From Kitasatospora cheerisanensis KCTC 2395 (GTDB lineage: Bacteria; Actinomycetota; Actinomycetes; Streptomycetales; Streptomycetaceae), in NCBI RefSeq assembly GCF_000696185.1, contig NZ_KK853997.1:6441844-6505843 (forward strand): a stretch of 64,000 bases of DNA. Reading direction: 5' to 3'. Position numbers and translations under genes: made by a program. Numbering within the stretch: the stretch's first letter is position 1; each line of letters starts with the position of its first letter. Positions 41,911 through 49,518 of the stretch are shown here, in pieces. The notes beneath the pieces are model-generated. The model saw only the letters and a list, made by a program, of their open reading frames with translations. It had not been told where the DNA came from and ran no database searches.

Positions 41911-42777
41911 ATGACGCTCCGACCACCCGCCGGACTCGAACTGCACGACCTGGACGTGCCGGACCCCGGGTTGCTGCCGTTCGCCGCCGGCAGCTTCGAC
42001 TCCATCGGTCCGCTCTCCCGGGCGGACTTCCCGCACCGCCACTCGTTCTACGAACTGGTCTACGTCACCAGGGGGACAGGGACGCACGTGGTGGACCTGG
42101 CGGAGTACCGGATCGAGCCGCCGGTGCTGTACGTGGTGCTGCCCGGGCAGGTGCACCACTGGGAGCGCGCGCGCCAACTGGACGGCTGGGTACTGCTGTT
42201 CAACGAGGACTTCCTGCACCGGCACCCGGAGGACCTCACCCTGCTGCGCACCCTGGCCGGGGCCACCGCGTCCCGGCCCTCGCACCACGGGCACGGCGAA
42301 CTGGTCCGGCTGCTGCGCGAGTTGACGGCCGAGTACCGGGCGGGGCTGGACGGCGGGCTGGGCGTCCTGCAGGCGCTGCTGCACGTCCTGCTGGTGCGGG
42401 CGCTGCGCGTCGCCCGCGAGGGCGGGCCCGACGGGACGACCGCGCCGCGGGCGCCGGTGCATCCGCTGGCCGAACGGTTCAACCGGCTGATCGCCGAGCC
42501 CGACCGCACCGACCGCTCGGTGCTCGCGCTGGCCCGCGAACTCGGCGTCTCCGCCGGGTACTTGCACGAGGTGGTGAAGGAGGCCACCGGCCGCACCCCG
42601 GCCCGCCTGATCCGCGAGCAGCAGACTCTGGAGGCCAAACGCCTGCTCGCCACGACGGACATGACGGTCCGTCAGGTTGCACTCGCGGCCGGCTTCTCCG
42701 ACCCGGCCTACTTCTGCCGCTTCTTCCGGCGCGAAGTCGGCCGCACCCCGGGGGAGTTCCGCGAACGCGCCGGCTGA
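41911..42777 (+). CDS. AraC family transcriptional regulator with cupin sensor domain
   Basis: The product has 288 residues from the ATG at 41911. The N-terminal cupin (about 30-130) has FPHRHSFYELVYVTRGTGTH and LPGQVHHWERAR. The C-terminal double helix-turn-helix (about 185-286) has VLALARELGVSAGYLHEVVK, then TVRQVALAAGFSDPAYFCRF and FRREVGRTPGEFR. AraC proteins with this arrangement activate catabolic or stress genes when the cupin binds a small molecule. It is divergent from the GT87 gene and upstream of the intradiol dioxygenase, its most plausible target by position. Confidence 0.93.
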   Translation: MTLRPPAGLELHDLDVPDPGLLPFAAGSFDSIGPLSRADFPHRHSFYELVYVTRGTGTHVVDLAEYRIEPPVLYVVLPGQVHHWERARQLDGWVLLFNEDFLHRHPEDLTLLRTLAGATASRPSHHGHGELVRLLRELTAEYRAGLDGGLGVLQALLHVLLVRALRVAREGGPDGTTAPRAPVHPLAERFNRLIAEPDRTDRSVLALARELGVSAGYLHEVVKEATGRTPARLIREQQTLEAKRLLATTDMTVRQVALAAGFSDPAYFCRFFRREVGRTPGEFRERAG

Positions 42778-43057
42778 GCGCCGGCGCCCCGAGGGCGCGG
42801 AGGGAGGGGCGGGGAGGGTGAGGGGACCAGGAACGCGGAAACGGGAACGCGCCGCAGGTTCAACCGCGGGTAAAGCTCTGCTGAGGAATGCACCACGTCC
42901 GGCGGCCCCCGTCCATCGACGGCCCGCCCGGCAGCGCCTAGCGTCTGAGGCACCCCACAGCGCCGCCGACCGGGGACACCCGACCTCTCCAGGTGTCATG
43001 TCCCAACCAGCGGAATCCGAGCGGCCGGCGACCGACGAAGCACCCGAACGGAGAGCC

Positions 43058-43912
43058 ATGTCCACCCCCCACAACCCCCTGGGCGACCGGCAGATCAGCC
43101 GGAAGAGCCTGCTGAAGGCCGCCGCGCTGGCCGGTGCCGTACCGGTGCTGATCGGCGGCGGCACCGCACTGGCCCGTGACACCGCCGCGGCCGGCGGGAC
43201 GGCGGCCCCGCTCACCCCCGACTGCCACGACGGCGACGCGCCCACCGGCGAGCAGATCGAGGGCCCGTACTTCAAGCCGGGTTCCCCGCTGCGCACCAGC
43301 CTCGTCACCGCCGGGACCCCCGGCACCCCGCTGACCGTCAGCGGCTACGTGTTCGGCCGCAACTGCGCCCCCATCTCCGGCGCGCTGCTGGACTTCTGGC
43401 AGGCCGACACCAACGGCAACTACGACAACAGCGGCTACACCTTCCGCGGCCACCAGTTCAGCGACGCCAACGGCGCGTACACGCTGACCACGATCGTGCC
43501 GGGCCTCTACCCGGGCCGCACCCGGCACATCCACGTCAAGGTGCAGGCCCCCGGGCAGCCGATCCTCACCACCCAGCTGTACTTCCCGAACGAGCCGCGC
43601 AACGCCACCGACACCATCTTCGACCCGGCGCTGGTGATGACCGTCCGTCAGGTCGGCAACGGGCGCGAGGCCAGCTTCGACTTCGTGCTGAACGTCAACG
43701 GGACGCCGAAGCCCAGCACCAGCCCGACCGGGTCGTCCAGCCCGAGCCCGAGCTCCTCGCCGGGCGGGACCACCACCTGGAAGGCCGGCACCAGCTACAA
43801 GGCCGGCGACCAGGTGACCTACAACGGCGTCACGTACGTCTGCATCCAGGCGCACACCGCCTTCGTCGGCTGGGAACCGCCGAACGTTCCCGCCCTCTGG
43901 TCCCGTCGCTGA
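43058..43912 (+). CDS. secreted intradiol ring-cleavage dioxygenase with CBM5/12 module
   Basis: The product has 284 residues from the ATG at 43058 (GGAGAG upstream). The export signal has SRKSLLKAAALAGAVPVLIG (14-33), possibly Tat-like. The intradiol dioxygenase core (about 55-212) includes GPYFKP, then YPGRTRHIHVKV, whose Tyr151, His157 and His159 are iron ligands with an upstream Tyr. A Ser/Pro linker (217-236) leads to a CBM5/12 carbohydrate-binding module (TWKAGTSYKAGDQVTYNGVT, ending WEPPNVPALW). It would cleave catechol-type aromatics outside the cell while bound to chitin or cellulose. A similar secreted dioxygenase with a binding module is known from biomass-degrading Streptomyces. 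Three inverted repeats follow the gene. Confidence 0.94.
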   Translation: MSTPHNPLGDRQISRKSLLKAAALAGAVPVLIGGGTALARDTAAAGGTAAPLTPDCHDGDAPTGEQIEGPYFKPGSPLRTSLVTAGTPGTPLTVSGYVFGRNCAPISGALLDFWQADTNGNYDNSGYTFRGHQFSDANGAYTLTTIVPGLYPGRTRHIHVKVQAPGQPILTTQLYFPNEPRNATDTIFDPALVMTVRQVGNGREASFDFVLNVNGTPKPSTSPTGSSSPSPSSSPGGTTTWKAGTSYKAGDQVTYNGVTYVCIQAHTAFVGWEPPNVPALWSRR

Positions 43913-43945
43913 CCGCACCCACCCCCACGAGGGGCGGTCAGCGAC
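43905..43945 (+). terminator. hairpin overlapping the dioxygenase stop codon
   Basis: A perfect 11-bp stem GTCGCTGACCG/CGGTCAGCGAC with a 19-base loop; the left arm includes the TGA stop. Confidence 0.5.
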
Positions 43946-43969
43946 GACAAGCCACCCGAAGCGGCGGCG

Positions 43970-44010
43970 CGGCCGCACTCCCCGGGAGGGGAAAACCGGG
44001 AGTGCGGCCG
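43970..44010 (+). terminator. second hairpin after the dioxygenase gene
   Basis: A perfect 13-bp stem CGGCCGCACTCCC and its complement with a 15-base loop containing GGGGAAAACC. It is the strongest terminator candidate of the three repeats here. Confidence 0.65.
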
Positions 44011-44021
44011 TCAACCGTCAA

Positions 44022-44066
44022 GCGCCATGGCGGCCCGAGCGCGGGGTGCCCGAGCCGCCATGGCGC
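44022..44066. repeat. third perfect inverted repeat before cutA
   Basis: A 13-bp arm GCGCCATGGCGGC and its exact complement separated by 19 bases. Each arm contains the palindrome GCCATGGC, so it may also serve as a protein site upstream of cutA. Confidence 0.6.
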
Positions 44067-44195
44067 GCCACGCGCCGCACCCGCACCGACACCACACGGA
44101 CTCGTCCGGCACCACCCGCACCCAGTTCAGCGACGCCACCCCGATTCGTCCGAAGCCGCCCAGGGCCTCCCTCCCGACCCCCGTAGGCTCGGCCC

Positions 44196-44573
44196 ATGAC
44201 CGAGCCCCAGCACCAGCACCTGGTGGTGACCACCACCCACGAGGACGAGGAAGCCGCCCGCGCCCTCGCCACCACCCTGGTCCGCGAACGCCTCGCCGCC
44301 TGCGCGCAGCTCCACCCCGTCCGGTCCGTGTACTGGTGGGACGGCGAGGTCCAGGACGCCGCCGAGTGGCGGATCGACCTCAAGACCGGGGCCGCGCTCG
44401 TGCCGCAACTCGTCCGCCGGATCGTCGAGTTGCACCCGTACGACACCCCGGAGGTGATCGCCGTGCCGATCACCGCCGGGGCGCCCGGCTATCTGGCCTG
44501 GCTGGACGCGGAGACCGCCGCCCCAGGACCCGGACGAGCCGGACAAGCCGGATCGGCAGGACAGGTCCGATAA
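44196..44573 (+). CDS. cutA: divalent cation tolerance protein CutA
   Basis: The product has 125 residues from the ATG at 44196. It is a compact ferredoxin-like CutA1 fold: HLVVTTTHEDEEAARALATT, ERLAACAQLHPVRSVYWWDG, EWRIDLKTGAALVPQLVRRI and the signature ELHPYDTPEVIAVPITAG. CutA proteins form very stable trimers and are linked to copper tolerance in E. coli, with an uncertain molecular role. The last about 15 residues (Gly/Ala/Arg) extend beyond the usual length. No partner gene is evident. Confidence 0.95.
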   Translation: MTEPQHQHLVVTTTHEDEEAARALATTLVRERLAACAQLHPVRSVYWWDGEVQDAAEWRIDLKTGAALVPQLVRRIVELHPYDTPEVIAVPITAGAPGYLAWLDAETAAPGPGRAGQAGSAGQVR

Positions 44574-44642
44574 TCGGTCGCGGCGCGCTCCGGCGCTGCC
44601 CTACGCTCCGCAGCGGAACCGCCGTCCGAGGAGCTGCCCGCC

Positions 44643-45880
44643 GTGCCGATCCCGTCCCACACCGTCCGCGCCGTCAACGACCTGACGGCCCGGTGGGCCC
44701 GGAGGGCCGCGACGCCCGGGCAGAACACCGCGTTCAGCGCCCCCTCGGCCTGGGCGCCGCTCGCCTTCCTCGCCGCCGGGCCGCCGGCCCGGCCGCCGCC
44801 GAACTCGGGCTCGCGCTGGGCGTCCAGCCGCATCGGGCCGCCCAGGCCGGACGGGAACTGGTCGACGCACTCGGCGAGTTGCGCGGCGTCGAGGTCGCCC
44901 TGGGCGTGTGGACCCGCGCCGACCTGCCCGTCGAACTGCGCTGGACGGCCGCCCTGCCCCCGCACAGCCACGGCCTGCTCGGACCGGACAAGGACAAGAA
45001 CCGGGCGGAGCTGGACCGTTGGGCCGCCGAGCGGACCGCCGGGGCGATCCCCCGGATGCCGATCGCGGTCGAGGAGAACACCGAACTTCTGCTGGCCGGC
45101 GCACTCACCCTGCGCACCGACTGGATCCGGCCGTTCGACGCCCGCCCGTACCTGCCGCGGGGTGGCCCGTGGGGCGACCTGCTCGTCAACGGGCTGTCCC
45201 GCACCACCGCCCTGCTCGACCGGGTCGGCGTCGCCGACACCGAGGCCGGCCCGCTCACCGTGCTGCACGTGCTCGGCCGGGACGGCATCGACGTCCACCT
45301 CTGCCTGGGCACCGAGGACGCCGACCCCGGCGCCGTCCTCGCCGCCGCCGTCCGCGCCGCCGAACAGCCCCGCACCCTGCGCCCCGGCAGCACCCTCGCC
45401 GACGGCGAGCCCGGCCCCGGCCTGCGGGCCGGCTGGCGGCGGAGCTACCAGCGCGAGCAGCAACTCGCAGTGTGGACCGTGGAGTTCGAGCTGTCCGCCG
45501 AACACGACCTGCTGGCGGACGCCGAGCTGTTCGGGCTGCGCGCCGCCACCGACGCCACCCGGGGGCACTTCCCGGGGATCAGCTCCGAGCCGCTCGCGAT
45601 CGGCGCGGCCGCGCAGTCCGCCACCGCGCTGTTCGGCCCGGAAGGCTTCCGGGCCGCCGCCGTCACCGCCCTCGGGGTGGGGGCCGGCGCCGGCCTCGGC
45701 CCGACCAGGCTCCCCCCGTACGTGGTACGGCGGATCGAAGCCGACTTCGACCGGCCCTTCGCGTTCCTGGCCGTGCACCGCGCCTCGCGGCTGGTGCTGG
45801 CGGCCGGCTGGGTGGCCGCGCCCCGCGTGGTCGAGCCCGAACCGGAGGACTGGGAGGACTGGGAAGACCCGGAGGACTGA
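44643..45880 (+). pseudogene. serpin family protein, one frame change
   Basis: The start is the GTG at 44643 behind GAGGAG (VPIPSHTVRAVNDLTARWAR, then NTAFSAPSAWAPLAFLAAG). The sense continues in the -1 frame from about 44790 (AAAELGLALGVQPHRAAQAG) to the stop at 45880. The break lies in a CCG/CGG run at 44775-44800. The reconstructed protein has about 412 residues with serpin-like order: early helix bundle, LRTDWIRPFDARPYLPRGG, and a late TRLPPYVVRRIEADFDRPFA, corresponding to the region after the reactive loop. I cannot identify a clear inhibitory hinge. No signal peptide is visible, so it may act inside the cell. The C-terminus is acidic (EDWEDWEDPED). Confidence 0.72.
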
Positions 45881-45990
45881 GGCGAGCCCGAGGGCTGACC
45901 GCCCGTCACCGCCGGCCCCGGCCCCCGCTACACTCCCGAACGCCCACGCGCACCGCATGGGCGTTCGAAGCGCGGAACGGGTGTGTGCAC

Positions 45991-46638
45991 ATGCGGCGAT
46001 GGAGTCGACTCGGCAGGGCGGCCCTGGTCGTAGCGGTCCTCGGGGTGCTGCTCGTGCTCGGCGGGTTCGGCTACGGGCTGGCGCTGCGCCCGAGCACGAC
46101 GGCCGTCGGAGGCTCCGACATGGCGCCGACCTACCGGCCCGGTCAGCGCGTCGTGACGGCCGCTGTCGACCCCGGTCAGGTGCGGCGCGGCGACGTGGTG
46201 GTCTTCCGGTACGCCACCGAGTCCGGACCGGCCGTCGGCCACTTCAAGCGGGTGATCGCGCTCGGCGGCGACCACGTCTCCCAGTGCGGCGACCAGCCCG
46301 TCCAGTTGAACGGCGCGCCGCTCGACGAGCCGTACCTGCGGTCCGGCACGGTGAACGGCTTCCGCTGCTTCGACGTCACCGTCCCCGAGGGCCGGATGTT
46401 CGTGATGGGCGACCACCGCGCCAACTCCCTGGACTCGCGGGTGTGGGGCGCCGTCCCGCTCGACACCGTCAAGGCCCGCGACGTGCCCGGCACCGCCGCG
46501 CGGCTGGGAATCGTCGTCGCACTGGGCCTGCTCGGCCTGCTCCTCCTCGCCCTGGCCGCGATCCTCGGTGCGGTGGCCCGCCGCCGCGGCCGCACCGCGC
46601 CGGCCGCCTACCCGGCATGGGTCGTACCCGCGCCCTGA
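45991..46638 (+). CDS. signal peptidase I (S26)-like membrane protein with altered nucleophile motif
   Basis: The product has 215 residues from the ATG at 45991. One N-terminal (about 9-31) and one C-terminal (about 166-191) transmembrane helix flank an S26 domain. Box B reads GGSDMAPTYRPG: the residue before Met44, normally the catalytic Ser, is Asp43, and Ser42 lies one place earlier. The Lys general base is present as FKRVIALGGD (Lys86), and box E is MGDHRANSLDSR (139-150). By family it would remove signal peptides on the outer face of the membrane. With Ser and Asp exchanged it may be inactive or use a shifted Ser. The two-helix topology matches Streptomyces Sip proteins. Confidence 0.85.
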   Translation: MRRWSRLGRAALVVAVLGVLLVLGGFGYGLALRPSTTAVGGSDMAPTYRPGQRVVTAAVDPGQVRRGDVVVFRYATESGPAVGHFKRVIALGGDHVSQCGDQPVQLNGAPLDEPYLRSGTVNGFRCFDVTVPEGRMFVMGDHRANSLDSRVWGAVPLDTVKARDVPGTAARLGIVVALGLLGLLLLALAAILGAVARRRGRTAPAAYPAWVVPAP

Positions 46639-46674
46639 TCCCCGTTGTCGGTGGCGGCCCCTAGCATCACGTCC

Positions 46675-47082
46675 ATGCGAGCATCAGGAACCTTCACCGT
46701 CCCCGAGTTCACCCCCGCGCCCGTCCCGGCGGGCGACATCACGACCGCCGTCGGGGTCGGCGTGGCCACCATGCGCAAGGAGTTCCAGGGCGAGATCGCG
46801 GGCCGCTCCACCACCCTGTTCACCTCCGCCTTCGACCACGCCGCGGGCGTCGGCACCTACCTCGCCATGGAGTCCTTCGCCGGCCGCCTGCACGAGGCCG
46901 AGGGCGCCTTCAACTTCGCGCACTCCGCGACCACGCTCGGCGCCGGCCGCGAGGGCGAGTACTTCGTGATCGTCCCCGGCAGCGGCACCGCGGGCCTGGC
47001 CGGCATCACCGGCACCGGCAGCATCGTGATCGACGAGGACGGCACCCACCGCATCCACCTCGACTACGAACTCGGCCGGTAG
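46675..47082 (+). CDS. DUF3224 domain protein
   Basis: The product has 135 residues from the ATG at 46675. It is an all-beta protein typical of DUF3224: GTFTVPEFTPAPV at the start, VATMRKEFQGEIAGRSTTLF, MESFAGRLHEAEGAFNFAHS and GITGTGSIVIDEDGTHRIHL near the end. The function of the family is unknown; the fold is thought to be an allene-oxide-cyclase-like barrel. A TAGCAT element sits 6-7 bases before the ATG, so the transcript is probably leaderless. Confidence 0.9.
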   Translation: MRASGTFTVPEFTPAPVPAGDITTAVGVGVATMRKEFQGEIAGRSTTLFTSAFDHAAGVGTYLAMESFAGRLHEAEGAFNFAHSATTLGAGREGEYFVIVPGSGTAGLAGITGTGSIVIDEDGTHRIHLDYELGR

Positions 47083-47135
47083 AGCCGGTAGCCGGTATCG
47101 TCAACCAGATTGGTGGCAAGGGCGGTTGGAGGCGT

Positions 47136-47318
47136 TCACCGGCGGGGGGACCAGTTCGCCTCCACCCGCCGCCGCTCCTCCTCCAGCAGCCCCCGCACCA
47201 CCGCCGCCACGGAACGGTGCGAGAGCTCGGCGAAACCCTGCAGCCACTCCGCCAGCTCCACCGGCAGATCCACCTGCACCCGCCGCTCGCCCGGCTCGAC
47301 CCGGCGATAGCTCCCCAT
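47136..47318 (-). CDS. small ribbon-helix-helix-type protein
   Basis: The product has 60 residues from the ATG at 47318, with AGGAGG overlapping the end of the upstream aminotransferase gene, so the two are surely one transcript. The sequence ERRVQVDLPVELAEWLQGFA then HRSVAAVVRGLLEEERRR fits a ribbon-helix-helix DNA-binding fold (one strand, two helices). It lacks a partner toxin nearby. It may be an autoregulator of this operon; this is inferred from size and fold only. Confidence 0.7.
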   Translation of the reverse strand: MGSYRRVEPGERRVQVDLPVELAEWLQGFAELSHRSVAAVVRGLLEEERRRVEANWSPRR

Positions 47319-47322
47319 CGCG

Positions 47323-48546
47323 CTAAGCCTCCTGGCGGGCCTTCAGGGCCCAGTCGCAGAGCACCGGTACGCACCGCTCGGCGAAGTACTCGTAGTCCGC
47401 GGGCGTGTTGTACACGTGCGTGGAGAGCCGGAAGTACCCCGTCCCGCCGAAACTGGTGAAGGCCGCCTCGACACCCAACTCGGCCGCCACCCGGTCGCGC
47501 AGGCCGTCCGCCTCCAGCCGGGTCCGGCCCAGTCCGGCCGGCAGCCGCACCAGGCGCAGCGCGTTGACCGGCATGCCGACCTCCGCCGCGGCCGGCTCTC
47601 CGGTCGCTTCGCCCATCGCCTCGCCGATCAACGCCTCCGCGTAGTCGGCCAGTTCGGTCATGTACCGGCGGGCCCGGTCCCAACCCCACTGCCCGGCAAC
47701 GAAGTCGAGCGCGGCCGGCGCGGCCAGCGGGCCGGTGGCGTCCACTGTGCCCTGGGTGTCGAAGCGCTCCGGGAACGGCTCCTCCGCGCCCCAGGAGTCG
47801 ATCAGCGGGTAGAGCGCGTGCCGGAGTTCGCCCCGGGCGACGAGCGCGGCGGTGCCGCGCGGCGCGCAGCCGAACTTGTGCAGGTTGCCGACCCAGGCGT
47901 CGCAGTCCAGGCCCGCCCGCGGGTCCTCGGACAGGCCGGGGGCGTGCGCGGCGTCCACCAGCAGCGGGACGCCGCGCTCGCGGGCGGCCGGGCCGATCAG
48001 GTCGATCGGGAGCCGGCGCGCCGTCGCGGAGGTGACCTGGTCCAGCACCACCAGCGCCGTCCGGTCGCCCAGTTGCTCCAGCACGGCGGCCGCGGCCTCC
48101 GCCGGTCCGGCCGCCAGCGGCACGTGCGCCGTGCGGACCGAGCCGCCCCAGCGCCGGGCCAGCCGGGCCGCGCCCATGGTGACCGCCCCGTAGCCGTGGT
48201 CGGTGACCAGCACCTCCCCGCCCGGCCGGTGCGGCAGGCTGCCGTAGACCGTGCTGGCGCCCGCGCTGGCGTTCGGCACCAGGGCGGTGAACTCGGCCGG
48301 GACGCGCAGGAATTCGGCGATCGCGGTGCGCGCCCCGGCGACCCGGCGGGGGAGCGCCGGGAACCACACCACGGGGGAGCGCTCCATCTCGTCCCGGAGC
48401 CGCTGCTGCTCGCGCTGCGCGGCCAGCGGGACCGCCCCGAACGAGCCGTGGTTCAGGTGCCGCATCGACGGGTCCAGCGACCAGCCGGCGGCGGCCGGCC
48501 GCCCGTCCTGGAGCAGCAGGGGCGCGGGAGCGACGACAGGGGCCAC
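47323..48546 (-). CDS. class V aminotransferase family PLP enzyme (isopenicillin-N-epimerase-like)
   Basis: The product has 407 residues from the GTG at 48546 (GGAG upstream). It starts HLNHGSFGAVPLAAQREQQR, typical of the group containing isopenicillin N epimerase and hercynylcysteine sulfoxide lyase. The PLP-binding Lys224 lies in WVGNLHKFGCAPRGTA, the Asp contacting the pyridine in LLVDAAHAPG (about 195-204), and the nearby NASAGAST binds phosphate. The reaction could be epimerisation, C-S lysis or transamination. No ergothioneine or beta-lactam genes lie nearby, so the substrate is open. A small ribbon-helix-helix gene follows in the same transcript. Confidence 0.9.
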   Translation of the reverse strand: MAPVVAPAPLLLQDGRPAAAGWSLDPSMRHLNHGSFGAVPLAAQREQQRLRDEMERSPVVWFPALPRRVAGARTAIAEFLRVPAEFTALVPNASAGASTVYGSLPHRPGGEVLVTDHGYGAVTMGAARLARRWGGSVRTAHVPLAAGPAEAAAAVLEQLGDRTALVVLDQVTSATARRLPIDLIGPAARERGVPLLVDAAHAPGLSEDPRAGLDCDAWVGNLHKFGCAPRGTAALVARGELRHALYPLIDSWGAEEPFPERFDTQGTVDATGPLAAPAALDFVAGQWGWDRARRYMTELADYAEALIGEAMGEATGEPAAAEVGMPVNALRLVRLPAGLGRTRLEADGLRDRVAAELGVEAAFTSFGGTGYFRLSTHVYNTPADYEYFAERCVPVLCDWALKARQEA

Positions 48547-48921
48547 AGTCCAACTCCGATCCGGCCGCGGGCGTCCGTGCCGGGGCGGCCTGCTGCCCGA
48601 TCCTGGCACAGGCTGCTACCGGGCCGGGCGGGAGGGCGGCCCTGGCCCGTTCGGGTGGCTTCCCGTTGCGCCGTCCGGACGCCGCCGGGCGGGCCGCCCA
48701 TGCTGATCGCACACGACCCGCCCCGTCCCACCGGCGGGCCGCCGATCGAGAACGAGGATTTCCGCATGTTCCAGCAGTCCCGCCCGCCGGCCATCCCCGC
48801 GCCGCGCCGCCCGCCCTCCGGTGTCCGCCTCACCGCGCGCCCGCCCGTCCGCACCCTCCGGCCGCCGCGCAGCCCCGCGAGTGGTGACCCGACGCCCCGG
48901 CCCCCGCCCGGGGCCGGGGCG
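48547..48921. other. 375-bp stretch with a possible small plus-strand gene
   Basis: A GAGGAT site 8 bases before an ATG at 48766 (MFQQSRPPAIPAPRRPPSGV) suggests a small Pro/Arg-rich protein. That frame has no stop before the strong hairpin at 48891, whereas a neighbouring frame stops at 48887 (PREW end), just before it. This could be a short gene with a frame change or no gene at all. Confidence 0.3.
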
Positions 48922-48923
48922 TC
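48891..48923. terminator. strong hairpin at the end of the GNAT gene
   Basis: A perfect 14-bp stem GACGCCCCGGCCCC and its complement with a 5-base loop; the right arm touches the GNAT stop codon. It can serve both strands and implies plus-strand transcription from the 48.6-48.9 kb region. Confidence 0.75.
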
Positions 48924-49443
48924 AGCGCGCCGTGCGGGCGTCCGGTCCGGAGGTGTCGATCACCCAGTGGCGGGTGCGCAGCAGCCGCCCGGCGAACACT
49001 GTGTCGCGCTCGCCGAGCAGTTCGAAGCCGAGCGCGCGGCACAGCCCGTTCGACGGCCCGTTGGCCGCCCCCGGGAAGGCGTGCACCCGGCCCCAGCGCC
49101 CGTCCGCGCGGGCCGCTTCCAGCAATTCGCGGACGGCCCGCTTGGCCAGCCCGCGGCCCTGGAACTCGGGCAGCACCATCCAGCCGATCTCGGAGATCCG
49201 CGCCCCGTCCTCCTCGTGCGGCCAGAGCGTCACCGTCCCCGCGACCAGCTCCGGCGCGGCGGCGTCCGGCACGATCATCCGGACCCACCAGTCGTCCGCC
49301 GCCGTCCGCTCCACGTCCAGCCGGACCTTCTCGGCCATCCCCCCGGCCGGCAGCGGACCGCCCAACTCGGCCATCATCACCGGATCGCAGCGCATCCGGA
49401 CGTACGCCTCGACGTCCCCCGCCGTGACATCGCGCAACAGCAC
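48922..49443 (-). CDS. GNAT family N-acetyltransferase
   Basis: The product has 173 residues from the GTG at 49443 (AAGGGG upstream). It opens VLLRDVTAGDVEAYVRMRCD. The central SEIGWMVLPEFQGRGLAKRA (about 98-117) carries the acetyl-CoA loop Q-x-x-G-x-G/A, and the typical NGPSNGLCRALGFELLGERD follows. It acetylates an unknown amine substrate. It is divergent from a dienelactone-hydrolase-like gene with 75 bp between starts. Confidence 0.92.
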   Translation of the reverse strand: MLLRDVTAGDVEAYVRMRCDPVMMAELGGPLPAGGMAEKVRLDVERTAADDWWVRMIVPDAAAPELVAGTVTLWPHEEDGARISEIGWMVLPEFQGRGLAKRAVRELLEAARADGRWGRVHAFPGAANGPSNGLCRALGFELLGERDTVFAGRLLRTRHWVIDTSGPDARTAR

Positions 49444-49518
49444 GCCGTTCGCCCCTTCCGCTCTGCCCGCAGCTAAGACCGTACCGACCGGGCCCGACAC
49501 TCCGTAGGGTCGGGCCGC

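Noticed and set aside
41455..43326. Long minus-strand open frame across the AraC and dioxygenase region
   Set aside because: Only its last about 95 codons (from the GTG at 41739) look like protein and belong to the GT87 gene; the rest is antisense to clear genes.
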